Shown: positions 25,959-35,277, counted from the first letter of the stretch. The stretch is DNA of 64,000 nt from Amylibacter sp. (GCA_021775355.1 JAJFHZ010000008.1:45655-109654), one strand, 5' to 3'. Translations and numbers: made by a program. The notes: a model not told the origin generated them from the letters alone.

Positions 25959-26326
25959 AATTGTTCCCCAAAATAAATTAACTTATTTGACGATAGACTA
26001 CATGCAACCACATAAATTTCAAAAAGAATAAGTTGCCGATTCCTCTTGGATCTCTGCTTAGCAATCAGTACCAAACTCCTCCCACCTGCAACGAACGTCC
26101 GCTCTGTCCGCACAGCTGCCATAGAGTTTTCTACTTGTTGGTAGTTGCGATAAATAGGAAACACTCTCTTAAAAAATAGCTCTATTTGGGCCCATAGGTT
26201 CTAACGCTAGACAATCTTAAGCTGTTATTTCTTAATTTTACTCTTGTATAAGGTTACAATAACTATACTTAGTCACATAAGAATAATATATCGACATTAA
26301 ATCAATTTCTCACAAGGATATTTAAG
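25959..26326. other. 368-bp AT-rich intergenic stretch
   Basis: Between the divergent methyltransferase and lipoprotein genes. It contains no convincing gene. A short minus-strand reading frame across 26000-26164 is not supported by a binding site or domain. The right half is very AT-rich and should hold the lipoprotein promoter. A possible remnant of a dispersed repeat lies around 26080-26150. Confidence 0.4.
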
Positions 26327-26656
26327 ATGAAAAATTCACTGCTAATTGTAAGCCTTATATTTATATCGGCCTGTGCAAAAGCTCCAGCAGACATAGCAGC
26401 CGTGAATGTTGATGAAGGTCAATATAGCCGCCATTCTTGCAGCCAACTTAAAGAGAAAGAATTGGCTCAAAATCAGGAGCTTGAGAAGTTAAGTGCAAAA
26501 CAAAACGCCGCTAAGAAAGCTGACGCTTGGGGCGTATTTTTGATTGGACTGCCAACGGCCACAATGTCTGGCAATGATCAAGAGACGGCAATCGCTGTAA
26601 CAAAGGGTAAAATACAAGCTATCGAAACTCAGAAATTGAGAAAGAATTGCAGTTAA
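26327..26656 (+). CDS. Small lipoprotein of unknown function
   Basis: A 109-residue protein with a lipoprotein signal peptide: a short charged start, the hydrophobic core LLIVSLIFI and the lipobox SAC with the modified Cys near residue 16. The middle is a charged helical segment (QLKEKELAQNQELEKLSAKQ), followed by a short hydrophobic stretch WGVFLIGLPTATMSG and a Lys-rich end with two further Cys. It is a common type of small alphaproteobacterial envelope lipoprotein, role unknown. A CAAGGATATTT site precedes the start. Confidence 0.8.
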   Translation: MKNSLLIVSLIFISACAKAPADIAAVNVDEGQYSRHSCSQLKEKELAQNQELEKLSAKQNAAKKADAWGVFLIGLPTATMSGNDQETAIAVTKGKIQAIETQKLRKNCS

Positions 26657-26722
26657 TTTGGCATCCCCCAAAGGTTGGGAATGGCCCGTTTGCTACAGCC
26701 CATCAGACCAATTCACTAACCC

Positions 26723-27154
26723 CTATCGTAACCCCAAATCGGCCAGCGCGATTTCCAGTTCTTTGGGCAATTCGTCATCAGATTTACGGCCCTTGGGCAG
26801 GTCATTGGGGGCGTCTTCAGGTGTTAAATACCGCCAGCCCTGAAACGGGCGGCGTTTGACAACCGTTGTACGGATCAGCTCGGGGGCAAGCATAATTCCG
26901 CAGCGGCGGATGCCGTCATCACCGATAACTTCTTCAAAACCGATGATTTTCTGGCGGGCCTGAATGAAGCCCTTGATCACCCAATACATTGATCCGCCGT
27001 TGAAAACTTCCGCTTCACGCCGCGGCCACATGCGGGTGATATGCAGTGAATAATCACGGCCCATTTGGGCACGTCGGCCTGCCTGCCATTCAGTCAGGCT
27101 CTCCACGCTTTCACTGCCAACACTGAGTTTGATGATGTTAATTTTTCCGTTCAT
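26723..27154 (-). CDS. DUF1489 family protein
   Basis: A 143-residue protein matching the alphaproteobacterial DUF1489 family: INIIKLSVGSESVESLTEWQ at the start, HITRMWPRREAEVFNGGSMYWV (key HITRMWPRR and GGSMYWVIKG) in the middle, and RPFQGWRYL near the end. The function is not known. It is divergent from nrdJ. Confidence 0.9.
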   Translation of the reverse strand: MNGKINIIKLSVGSESVESLTEWQAGRRAQMGRDYSLHITRMWPRREAEVFNGGSMYWVIKGFIQARQKIIGFEEVIGDDGIRRCGIMLAPELIRTTVVKRRPFQGWRYLTPEDAPNDLPKGRKSDDELPKELEIALADLGLR

Positions 27155-27234
27155 AAGACGAAATTAACATTGGATTAAGAAATGTAAATCGTTTACCTTA
27201 TGTTCTCTGCCCAAAGAATCGAAAGAGTATTGCC

Positions 27235-29499
27235 ATGAGCCGTTTTGCTGCCCCTATCGCCGAGCAAATTTGGGATATGAAATACCGTTTCAAAGATGCT
27301 GACGGCACGCCTTTGGATCACGGTGTCGAAGACACGTGGAAACGGATTGCAGGGGCTTTGGCCAGCGTTGAAGACAAGCCCGATCTTTGGACGGATAAGT
27401 TCTATAACGCATTGGAAGATTTCAAATTCCTGCCGGCGGGCCGCATTATTGCAGGGGCTGGCACCAAACGATCCGTAACGTTGTTCAACTGCTTTGTGAT
27501 GGGCACGATCCCCGATACGATGGGCGGCATTTTCGATATGTTGAAAGAGGCCGCCCTGACTATGCAGCAGGGCGGCGGTATTGGCTATGATTTTTCCACC
27601 TTGCGGCCCAAAGGGGCTATGGTTCACGGCGTGGCCGCAGATGCAAGCGGGCCATTGTCGTTTATGGATGTCTGGGATGCCATGTGCCGCACGATCATGT
27701 CGGCCGGCTCGCGCAGGGGGGCTATGATGGCCACAATGCGCTGCGATCATCCCGATATTGACGGGTTTATCGAGGCCAAACAGGACAGTGCACGGTTGCG
27801 CATGTTTAATCTGTCCGTACTGGTCACAGATGATTTCATGGAAGCGGTCAAAGCGGGCGCCACCTGGGATCTGGAATTTGACGGAACCGTCTATAAAACC
27901 GTCAAAGCGTTGGATTTATGGAATAAGATCATGCAGGCGACGTATGATTACGCTGAACCGGGTGTGATTTTTATTGACCGCATCAATCAAAAGAACAACC
28001 TGCATTATTGCGAAACCATTGCCGCAACCAACCCCTGCGGTGAACAACCCTTACCGCCTTACGGTGCGTGCTTGTTGGGGTCGATCAATCTGGCACGATT
28101 GGTGAAAGACCCGTTTGAAGACGGTGCTGATCTGGATACGGCAGCATTGGATGATCTGGTGCGCACAGCGGTACGGATGATGGATAATGTCGTGGATACA
28201 TCGCGCTTTCCACTGGAAGCCCAAGCGCAAGAGGCACAAGCGAAACGACGTATCGGGCTGGGTGTGACGGGACTTGCAGACGCACTGTTGATGGTAGGCC
28301 AGCAATATGGGTCGGAAGATGCCGCACAACGTACCGAAGGCTGGATGAAACAAATCGCACGCGCAGCTTATTTGGCATCTGCCGATCTGGCCGCTGAAAA
28401 AGGTGCGTTTCCACTGTTTGACAAGCAAGACTTTCTTGCCTCGGAAACCATGCAGGACATGGACGCGGACGTACGTGACGCCATTGCCAAGAACGGCATA
28501 CGCAATGCCCTGCTGACCTCGATTGCACCGACAGGTACGATCAGTCTTTATGCAGGCAACGTGTCAAGCGGGATTGAACCCGTATTCGCCTATGCTTACA
28601 CCCGTAAAGTTTTGCAAAAAGACGGGTCGCGCACTGAAGAAGAGGTCGTGGATTACGCGGTCGAAATGTGGCGCGAAAAATTTGGTGATAAGGCGTTACC
28701 GGATTACTTTGTGAACGCCCAAACACTGCCCCCTTTGGCGCATGTACGTATGCAGGCAGCGGCACAAAAGTGGATCGACAGCTCAATCTCTAAAACCATC
28801 AACTGCCCCGAAGACATCAGTTTTGACGATTTCAAGCAGGTCTATATGGCCGCATGGGATCAGGGTTGTAAGGGTTGCACAACGTATCGTCCGAACGATG
28901 TCACGGGGTCGGTTTTGGCCGTGTCCGAAACCACCGAAACCGCGCCTGAAATCGATAAGGGTGCGGATGTGGTTTACCTGTCTGAACCGCTGAACCGCCC
29001 TGACGCTTTGGAAGGCCACACATACAAGATCAAATGGCCGGAAAGTGAACATGCTATTTATATCACGATCAATGATGTGATCGAAAAAGACAATCGTCGC
29101 CCGTTTGAGGTGTTCATCAACTCGAAAAACATGGAACATTACGCTTGGACCTTGGCCCTGACACGGATGATTTCAGCAGTGTTCCGTCGTGGTGGTGACG
29201 TGTCCTTTGTTGTCGAAGAACTGAAAGCGGTGTTTGATCCGCGTGGTGGTGCATGGGTACAGGGCAAATACATCCCGTCTATTCTGGCGGCCATTGGCGG
29301 CGTGATTGAACAACACATGGTGCGGATCGGGTTTATCGCAACCGAAGGCGGCCATCTGAAATCTGACCCCAAAGCAGAAGCGATCGCAATCGGTGAACGC
29401 CCGCGTGGCCCCGCCTGCCCCGCTTGTGGACAGTTCGGTATGCGGATGGTTGAGGGCTGTATGACTTGTGGTGATTGCGGGCATTCCAAGTGCAGTTGA
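27235..29499 (+). CDS. nrdJ: Adenosylcobalamin-dependent ribonucleoside-diphosphate reductase (class II)
   Basis: A 754-residue oxygen-independent reductase producing deoxyribonucleotides with coenzyme B12. The ten-stranded barrel motifs are present: LFNCFVMGTIPDTMGG, the radical-site segment ATNPCGEQPLPPYGACLLGS (key NPCGEQ) and ALLTSIAPTGTISLYAGN. The C-terminal tail carries the redox/zinc cysteines CPACGQFG and CMTCGDCGHSKC. The start at 27235 gives the standard MSRFAAPIAEQIW. No cobalamin riboswitch is visible in the 80-bp gap to the divergent DUF1489 gene. Confidence 0.95.
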   Translation: MSRFAAPIAEQIWDMKYRFKDADGTPLDHGVEDTWKRIAGALASVEDKPDLWTDKFYNALEDFKFLPAGRIIAGAGTKRSVTLFNCFVMGTIPDTMGGIFDMLKEAALTMQQGGGIGYDFSTLRPKGAMVHGVAADASGPLSFMDVWDAMCRTIMSAGSRRGAMMATMRCDHPDIDGFIEAKQDSARLRMFNLSVLVTDDFMEAVKAGATWDLEFDGTVYKTVKALDLWNKIMQATYDYAEPGVIFIDRINQKNNLHYCETIAATNPCGEQPLPPYGACLLGSINLARLVKDPFEDGADLDTAALDDLVRTAVRMMDNVVDTSRFPLEAQAQEAQAKRRIGLGVTGLADALLMVGQQYGSEDAAQRTEGWMKQIARAAYLASADLAAEKGAFPLFDKQDFLASETMQDMDADVRDAIAKNGIRNALLTSIAPTGTISLYAGNVSSGIEPVFAYAYTRKVLQKDGSRTEEEVVDYAVEMWREKFGDKALPDYFVNAQTLPPLAHVRMQAAAQKWIDSSISKTINCPEDISFDDFKQVYMAAWDQGCKGCTTYRPNDVTGSVLAVSETTETAPEIDKGADVVYLSEPLNRPDALEGHTYKIKWPESEHAIYITINDVIEKDNRRPFEVFINSKNMEHYAWTLALTRMISAVFRRGGDVSFVVEELKAVFDPRGGAWVQGKYIPSILAAIGGVIEQHMVRIGFIATEGGHLKSDPKAEAIAIGERPRGPACPACGQFGMRMVEGCMTCGDCGHSKCS

Positions 29500-29523
29500 T
29501 TTTATCGGGGGAATGACCGCTCT

Positions 29524-30300
29524 ATGTTTCAATTAAATGAAGAAATTCCCGAGAGCCTATTTGAACAGGCTCTGATGATGCAGAATATGATCACTGCCCG
29601 CGCCACAGGTGGTGCAATGGATGATATAATATACCGAACAATAAGGTCAGAATTTATTGCCGATATTGCCACCAAACCTTTGCTGCCAGAATTTGTAAGG
29701 ACTTGCCGAGATGGTGATAGCATATGGGGCTACTTATAAAGTGTTCACGCTGGAAATGGAGCTTACGAAATTCGTCGGCAACACATTAACGAAGCGTTCG
29801 CACCCCTATTGGAATATCTAGAGGAAGGAAATTCGACACCTTCTGATGTTGATGTCACTAATGTATTGTCAAAATATGACGGTGAAGGTGTCCAAACTGC
29901 TTGGGATAAGGCCCTAAAAAGGCGTTCATCAGATCCACAAGGTGCAATAACTTCTGCGAAGACACTTCTTGAGGAAGTCTGCAAGCACATATTGGAAGAA
30001 AACTCCAACCAAAATCTCGAAAAATGGGATTTGCCAAGGCAGTATAGCGAAACATCCAAGTTATTGAACTTAGCACCTTCCCAGCATACTGAAGAGGTGT
30101 TCAAGCGAATTCTTGGTGGGTGTCAAACAGTGGTGGAAAATCTAGGTGGACTTCGTAATAAAATAGGTGATGCCCATGCGCAAGGGCGAAAGCCTGTCAA
30201 ACCAGCACCTAGGCATGCCGCATTAGCGGTAAATCTTGCCGGTTCAATGGCAATGTTTCTTATTGAAACCTGGTTGGATCAGAACGAAGAAAACACATGA
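29524..30300 (+). pseudogene. Abortive infection (Abi_C) family gene interrupted by an in-frame stop
   Basis: The frame 29524-30300 would encode 258 residues but has a TAA at 29737-29739. Upstream it reads MFQLNEEIPESLFEQAL to DSIWGYL; downstream, in the same frame, SVHAGNGAYEIRRQHINEAF and PLLEYLEE continue the family pattern. Residues from about 140 match the Abi_C domain (PF14355): SSDPQGAITSAKTLLEEVCKHIL, LAPSQHTEEVFKRILGGCQ and NKIGDAHAQG (key residues shown). The C-terminal part could be re-initiated at the ATG at 29809. Likely a recently inactivated phage-defence gene. Confidence 0.8.
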
Positions 30301-30379
30301 CAACAGCGTGTGTAAAGCAGATATTAACTTCAATCATATAAAAATGGCAAAGCAGCCTATATACCGACCTGCTAGATTA

Positions 30380-31405
30380 TCACCCCACAAACACCACGCC
30401 GTTTTCTTGTGCCGTCAGGCGTGGGTCTTTGGATTTAACCGTAACAGGCCGCCCATCCAGCACTTCCATACACCGCTCAAAAGTCTCGTCTTCCAGCCGT
30501 TGCATGGCCTCTTCCGTATAAAATGTCAGATGTGGCGACAGGATGACGTTGTCCATGTCATAAAGCTCACGCATCGGGTGGTCTTTTTGGTTCAACGGCT
30601 CGTTGCTGTAAACATCCAAACCCGCCCCCGCTATTGTTCCATCTTTTAATGCCCGTACCAAAGCCACTTCATCAATAATGGCTCCGCGCGATACGTTGAC
30701 CAGAATGGCCGTGGATTTCATTGCACGCAGTTCATCAGCACCAATCAAATGATGCGTGTTATCGTTCAACACGCAATGCACTGAAACGAAATCGCATATC
30801 GCAAGCATATCGCGCAAATCATCGTATTTCTCGGCACCTGCCGCACGCATGGCTTCCGCAGGCATGTTCGGGTTATAGCCCACAACATTGGCCCCAAAAC
30901 CCGCACCCACCATCCGCGCCATGCTTTTGCCGATCTTACCAACCCCCACCAGCCCGACAGTTTTACCGGAAATATCGGAACCCATCCAACGCTCAGTAGG
31001 CCAAACCCAAGCTTCGCTTTGCATGGCATTATGGATTGGCACCAATTTCTTGGCCAATGCAATCATCAGGGTAAAAGCCCCTTCTGCCACCGTGTTTTCA
31101 GCGTATTCGGGAATATTTACCACGGGAATTTTATCGGCGCGGGCTGCATCTATATCTATCGCATCAATGCCAACACCGAATTTGACGATCCCCTTCAACC
31201 GTTCTGCATTGGTGATCACTTTGGCTGTAATTGGCGTGTAACACATCAAAATCAGATCGGCATCACGGGTTTCAGCCATCAGATCAGCCTCGGAAATATC
31301 ATCGGACAGTAAAACCAGATTTGCCCCTGTCGCACGCAAAGCGTTATCCAGATGCGGGCATTCCAATTCAAGGTCGGTACGCACGATTTTCGCTTGTTTG
31401 GTCAT
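30380..31405 (-). CDS. D-2-hydroxyacid dehydrogenase family protein (C-terminal-binding-protein/SerA-like)
   Basis: A 341-residue NAD-dependent dehydrogenase. The nucleotide motif is GKTVGLVGVGKIGKSMAR (about residues 148-165), the catalytic Arg is in LVNVSRGAIIDE, the Glu in AGLDVYSNEPL and the His in ILSPHLTFYTEEA. The substrate-binding half has VKFGVGIDAIDIDAA and IPEYAENTVAEGAFTLML-like text (here GAFTLMIAL). Phosphoglycerate dehydrogenase, glyoxylate reductase and related roles are all possible. It is divergent from the Rrf2 gene. Confidence 0.88.
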   Translation of the reverse strand: MTKQAKIVRTDLELECPHLDNALRATGANLVLLSDDISEADLMAETRDADLILMCYTPITAKVITNAERLKGIVKFGVGIDAIDIDAARADKIPVVNIPEYAENTVAEGAFTLMIALAKKLVPIHNAMQSEAWVWPTERWMGSDISGKTVGLVGVGKIGKSMARMVGAGFGANVVGYNPNMPAEAMRAAGAEKYDDLRDMLAICDFVSVHCVLNDNTHHLIGADELRAMKSTAILVNVSRGAIIDEVALVRALKDGTIAGAGLDVYSNEPLNQKDHPMRELYDMDNVILSPHLTFYTEEAMQRLEDETFERCMEVLDGRPVTVKSKDPRLTAQENGVVFVG

Positions 31406-31470
31406 TTCATCCCCCCATATTTTTCGCCATCTTATGTATCAAATACCCCAAAGCAATGGCAATTTATATC

Positions 31471-31512
31471 TTGACCTCATAATAACGGATAAAATATATC
31501 CGTTATTATGAG
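31471..31512 (+). promoter_or_regulatory. Promoter and 37-bp palindromic operator overlapping the rrf2-like start codon
   Basis: A -35 TTGACC (31471-31476) and a -10 ATATAT (31494-31499) are 17 bp apart. The palindrome has perfect 16-bp arms: 31476-31491 (CTCATAATAACGGATA) and 31497-31512, with a 5-bp centre. The start ATG (31508) lies in the right arm. Transcription would start about where the gene starts, and no Shine-Dalgarno is present, so the mRNA may be leaderless. Autoregulation by the Rrf2 protein is inferred. Confidence 0.72.
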
Positions 31513-31996
31513 ATTAAGTGAAGGCGTAGAATGGACAGTGCATTGCTGCACGCTTCTAGCGGGGTTGCCGCCGGATGCGGCTTTGTCGGCAAAAAAGCTG
31601 GCAGAGTTTTTTGATGTGCCACCCGATTATCTGGCCAAGCATATGCAGCAAATGTCCAAAGCGGGTATTGTGAACACGAAAAAAGGCCCCAACGGCGGCT
31701 ATAGCCTGGCCAAGCCTGCGCGCGACATTACCTTACTTGATATGGTCGAGGCCATTGACGGGCGGGTCTGCAGCTTCAAATGCACCGAAATCCGCCAGCG
31801 TGGCCCCAGCGGCGTATCACCATGCAGCTATAAAACCCCCTGCGGTATTGCGCGTGCGATGCGCAAAGCGGATCAGGTTTGGCGCGATGAATTACGCAAA
31901 ACCACGTTAGCCGATTTGCAAATAATTGGCCTGCGCGAGACCCCGCCCGAACAAATGAATAAAGCCATCACATGGTTAAAAGGACTATTTACGTGA
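31508..31996 (+). CDS. Rrf2-family transcriptional regulator
   Basis: A 162-residue winged-helix regulator. The DNA-binding part has LSAKKLAEFFDVPPDYLAKHMQQ and the wing GPNGGYSLAKPARDITLLDMV (key GGYSLAKP). Cysteines at residues 88, 92, 106 and 112 (CSFKC, SPCSYKTPCG) could hold an iron-sulfur cluster or sense redox state; they differ in spacing from IscR and NsrR. The start codon lies inside a long palindrome. It overlaps the membrane-protein gene by 4 bp (GTGA), so the two form an operon. Confidence 0.9.
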   Translation: MRLSEGVEWTVHCCTLLAGLPPDAALSAKKLAEFFDVPPDYLAKHMQQMSKAGIVNTKKGPNGGYSLAKPARDITLLDMVEAIDGRVCSFKCTEIRQRGPSGVSPCSYKTPCGIARAMRKADQVWRDELRKTTLADLQIIGLRETPPEQMNKAITWLKGLFT

Positions 31997-32649
31997 AAAA
32001 ATTCCATCGACTTACCGCCTATATTCTTATCATTTTTGTCGCCGCACATCTGATCAACCACCTGTTTTTAATAGCAGGGCGTGAAAATTATAATCAGGTG
32101 CAGGAAATCCTGAATGCAGTGTACCGCAATCCTATGCTGGAGCCGATACTGATTATTGCGATGTCCTTTCAGGTTATAATTGGGCTGAAACTAGCCATAA
32201 GCTCGCTACGGCGCAAACCCAAACGGCCGTTTTGGCAACGCCCGTTCTGGGAAAAAGCCCAGATCATATCGGGCTTTGTCTTTGCTTATTTTATCATTGA
32301 ACACCTGATTGCCCTGGCAGGCGTGCGTTGGTTCAACCCCAATCTGGAAACTAGCTTTTACTGGCCTGCGTCAGTGATGAATGGTGCGCCTTTCACCTAT
32401 TATTTCGTGCCATATTACTTCTTGGGGGTACTGGCAGTAATGACCCATATGGGTATTGGTCTGCGCTTTGTAGCATTGCGTAAAGGTAAACGCGCATTGG
32501 GTGATATGCTTGCAATAGGTGCTATCGTGTTAGGGGCCGTATTCGGCACCCTGATCATATTAAGCCTGATGGGAGTATTTTACGAGATTACCCTGCCCGC
32601 AAAATGGATTGATTACCTGATAATGTTCTACCCGGATTACACTGGGTAG
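31993..32649 (+). CDS. Five-helix membrane protein, possible heme b-binding subunit
   Basis: A 218-residue membrane protein. The GTG at 31993 overlaps the rrf2-like stop. The five hydrophobic segments carry histidines in positions suited to heme: AAHLINHLF in helix 1, YFIIEHLIAL in helix 3 and MTHMGIGLRF in helix 4. The layout recalls succinate dehydrogenase/fumarate reductase cytochrome b anchors, but no soluble subunits are adjacent. Coupling to a cysteine-bearing Rrf2 regulator suggests redox-controlled expression. No function is claimed. Confidence 0.7.
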   Translation: MKKFHRLTAYILIIFVAAHLINHLFLIAGRENYNQVQEILNAVYRNPMLEPILIIAMSFQVIIGLKLAISSLRRKPKRPFWQRPFWEKAQIISGFVFAYFIIEHLIALAGVRWFNPNLETSFYWPASVMNGAPFTYYFVPYYFLGVLAVMTHMGIGLRFVALRKGKRALGDMLAIGAIVLGAVFGTLIILSLMGVFYEITLPAKWIDYLIMFYPDYTG

Positions 32650-32658
32650 AACAGCAGA

Positions 32659-33108
32659 TTATTCAGCAATCGCTTTATTTGTCAGCTTATCCAAAGCACC
32701 AGTCATTTTTTTCAGCACCGCCGCATCTGCGGGAATGCCATGATCTTCCGACAATTCGCTTGGATTGTGGTACGCCACGAACACCTGACCGTTTGCATCT
32801 TCATAAGCCACGACACGTAATGGCAGGTCCAGCCCTGCGGTTTGGCCTGCCTGCAATGCAGGTGTACCCAGTTTCGGGTTACCGAACATCAGCATTTGGG
32901 TCGGGCGCAAATCCATATCAACCTTGGCAGCACCGGCTGCATGGTCGATACGCGCGAAAACCTTGGCACCTGCACCTTCAACGGCCGCCACAAGACGGTC
33001 GATGGTCACTTCAACCGAATGCGCACTTGGTTTGGTAATCAGATCGGTGGCAAAGGCCTGTGTGGCCGAAATTGCAAGGGCGAGTGTCGTTAATTTTAAT
33101 ATACGCAT
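32659..33108 (-). CDS. DUF302 domain protein, exported
   Basis: A 149-residue protein with a signal peptide cleaved near ATQAFA. The rest is one DUF302 domain: SVEVTIDRLVAAVEGAGAKVFARIDHAAGA (key VFARIDHAAGA), LLMFGNPKLGT-like text (MLMFGNPKLGTP) and GLDLPLRVVAYEDANG. DUF302 proteins are small and probably periplasmic, with unknown ligands. It is convergent with the membrane protein gene, 9 bp apart. Confidence 0.88.
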   Translation of the reverse strand: MRILKLTTLALAISATQAFATDLITKPSAHSVEVTIDRLVAAVEGAGAKVFARIDHAAGAAKVDMDLRPTQMLMFGNPKLGTPALQAGQTAGLDLPLRVVAYEDANGQVFVAYHNPSELSEDHGIPADAAVLKKMTGALDKLTNKAIAE

Positions 33109-33155
33109 GATTTTTCCTTATGTGGTTTTGGTGAATAATAGATGAGTAGAACAAT

Positions 33156-34694
33156 TCAGGCAACGGGCGGTGCACCCCCCGCTTCAGTACTGGCACTGAT
33201 ATATGGGGCCAATCGTTCGGCTATTTCAGCGGAACCTTTGGGGGCTTGATAGTTGGATAATGTTTCCTGCCAAACGGCATAAGCCCGTTCGGTTGATGTT
33301 TGCGCGCCTGCTTCCGTCCACGCCCCGAAGTTTGATAGGTCGGCCACAAGCGGTTGGTAAAAAGCATCTTTGTAACGGCGCATGGTCTGGTCCGTGTCAA
33401 AGAAATGGCCGCCGGGATCAACCTGTTTGATTGCAGACCACGCCAACGCATTTTCACTGTCTTCTGGCGGTTGACACAGCTCTGCAAATGTTTGCAAAGC
33501 TTCCACATCATTGATGAATTTTTCATACCCGAACGTCAGTCCGCCTTCCAACCAACCTGCGGCATGTTTGACAACGGTTGCCTGCGCCATAACCGTCGCC
33601 CACATCGCCATATTGTTCTCCAAACCAGCCTGCATATCCGCCACATTGGATGCAGCCCCACCGGCAGATCGCCACGGCAAGCCGATCAACCGCGCCAACT
33701 GGCCCGTACCCAGTGTCATCTTGACCTGTTCGGGCGTACCAAAGGCGGGCGCACCCGATTTCATATCCACATTGGAACCGAACCCGCCGTATGCCACGGG
33801 GGCACCCGGTTTGCTAAGCTGGGCCAGCGTAATACCGGCCAAGGCTTCAGCATGTTGCAGCACAAGCGCCCCTTCAACAGTGATTGGGGCCATCGCCCCT
33901 GCCAGACAAAACGGTGTAATGATGCTCAGCTGGCCCGCGCGGGCGAAATCCATAATGCCCTGGGCCATCGGAATATCCAGCATGCGCGGTGAATTGGTGT
34001 TGATCACTGTGCTGGCCCAAGTGCCCGCGGTAAATTCATCGTCCGTTAGGTCAAAGCCAACACGGATCATTTCAAACCCATGCTCTACCTGCTTTTGGCC
34101 GCGCGCATATAGGAACATCGGTTTATCCGACAATGTCATCTGTGCTTGCATGGTTGCATAGTGGCGTAAATGGGGTGGCACATCTTGCGGCTCGGCCGAG
34201 GGGCTAAGCTGGTGGATAACGTCAAAGCTTTGGTGCAGTTTCAATGTTTCCTCAAAATCGGCGATTGAACCCGGTCGTCTGCCGCGTTCCAGATTGGTTG
34301 TGTTCGGGCAACCACCGCCCGGTGCAAACATCAATGTGCCCAACTCAAATTGTTGGTTGCGGGCGGGATTTATCGCCAGAATGGGGACTGACCTAGGGGC
34401 AGTCTTTAGCGCTTCCGTAACCATTTCACGGCCAATGCGCACCATAAGATCATCTTCATTCACAATGGCGCCGCTGGCTTTGTAAATCTTGCGGGCTTCA
34501 TCCAGCAGAACTTTAATTCCAAGCTCTTCCAATATCTTAAGGGCCATATTGTGGATGTTCGTTATTGCGTCTTCCGTGAAGAAACCTTGCGCCGCAAAAG
34601 GGTGGCGCAGTTGGCGATACTTCAGTGAACGATCCTGCGAGACTGGGGTTTCCAATCTTTTTTCCCGTCCGCGTCGTTTTCGTATTGTGGTCAT
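33156..34694 (-). CDS. Trimethylamine methyltransferase (MttB) family protein, non-pyrrolysine type
   Basis: A 512-residue protein of the MttB superfamily. The start ATG 34694 is preceded by GGAATG-type spacing and gives a Lys/Arg-rich head. Family stretches include FAPGGGCPNTTNLERGRRPG, AMAPITVEGALVLQHAEALAG and GFGSNVDMKSGAP (key residues only). There is no in-frame UAG, so it lacks pyrrolysine, like MtgB-type glycine betaine methyltransferases. No corrinoid protein gene is adjacent. Substrate is probably a quaternary amine, but this is unproven. Confidence 0.85.
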   Translation of the reverse strand: MTTIRKRRGREKRLETPVSQDRSLKYRQLRHPFAAQGFFTEDAITNIHNMALKILEELGIKVLLDEARKIYKASGAIVNEDDLMVRIGREMVTEALKTAPRSVPILAINPARNQQFELGTLMFAPGGGCPNTTNLERGRRPGSIADFEETLKLHQSFDVIHQLSPSAEPQDVPPHLRHYATMQAQMTLSDKPMFLYARGQKQVEHGFEMIRVGFDLTDDEFTAGTWASTVINTNSPRMLDIPMAQGIMDFARAGQLSIITPFCLAGAMAPITVEGALVLQHAEALAGITLAQLSKPGAPVAYGGFGSNVDMKSGAPAFGTPEQVKMTLGTGQLARLIGLPWRSAGGAASNVADMQAGLENNMAMWATVMAQATVVKHAAGWLEGGLTFGYEKFINDVEALQTFAELCQPPEDSENALAWSAIKQVDPGGHFFDTDQTMRRYKDAFYQPLVADLSNFGAWTEAGAQTSTERAYAVWQETLSNYQAPKGSAEIAERLAPYISASTEAGGAPPVA

Positions 34695-34789
34695 TGGAGC
34701 ATTCCTTTTTGTTTGGCAGGCAAAATGCCAACCACGCAAAATTCCAAGATCACTTAACGCTGATTTTTATAATCTGTGAAGCCTGTAAA

Positions 34790-35257
34790 TTATCCGCGCC
34801 CGCGATAGGTCGGCACGCCCTGATCGGGTATCCAGACGTTTTCAGGCACAGCCCCCGTCTGGTAAAACACATCAATCGGAATGCCGCCGCGCGGGTACCA
34901 ATACCCCCCGATGCGCAACCATTCCGGATCCAGCAAATCAACCAAACGCTTGGCAATGGAAACGGTGCAGTCTTCGTGAAACGCACCGTGATTGCGAAAC
35001 GACCCCAGATAAAGTTTCAACGATTTGCTTTCAACAAGCCATGCGTTCGGTACGTAATCAATCACCAGATGGGCAAAATCGGGTTGCCCTGTCATTGGAC
35101 AAAGCGAGGTGAATTCAGGTGCCGTAAACCGCACACAATAAGCGGTTCCGGCTTGCGGATTGGGAACACGTTCTAGTTCAGCCTCTTCAGGATTGTCAGG
35201 TAAAACAGTAGCACCACCAAGTTGCTTGAGATTGCTGTAAATATCTTCTTTCGTCAT
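34790..35257 (-). CDS. queF: NADPH-dependent preQ0 reductase QueF
   Basis: A 155-residue unimodular QueF that reduces preQ0 to preQ1. The catalytic Cys is in [15 protein letters not shown], the substrate-binding motif in [21 protein letters not shown] (key ESKSLKLYL). It is the last gene of the queC-queD-queE-queF operon, 20 bp after queE. Confidence 0.96.
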   Translation of the reverse strand: MTKEDIYSNLKQLGGATVLPDNPEEAELERVPNPQAGTAYCVRFTAPEFTSLCPMTGQPDFAHLVIDYVPNAWLVESKSLKLYLGSFRNHGAFHEDCTVSIAKRLVDLLDPEWLRIGGYWYPRGGIPIDVFYQTGAVPENVWIPDQGVPTYRGRG

Positions 35258-35277
35258 GGGATCATCCCTTTCTAAAC

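Noticed and set aside
25934..26164. 76-residue minus-strand reading frame upstream of the methyltransferase
   Set aside because: It overlaps the start of the methyltransferase gene, lacks a ribosome binding site and shows no family pattern. It may be a decayed repeat.
32300..32649. Membrane protein as a succinate dehydrogenase subunit
   Set aside because: No flavoprotein or iron-sulfur subunit gene is adjacent, and the resemblance is limited to helix layout and histidines.
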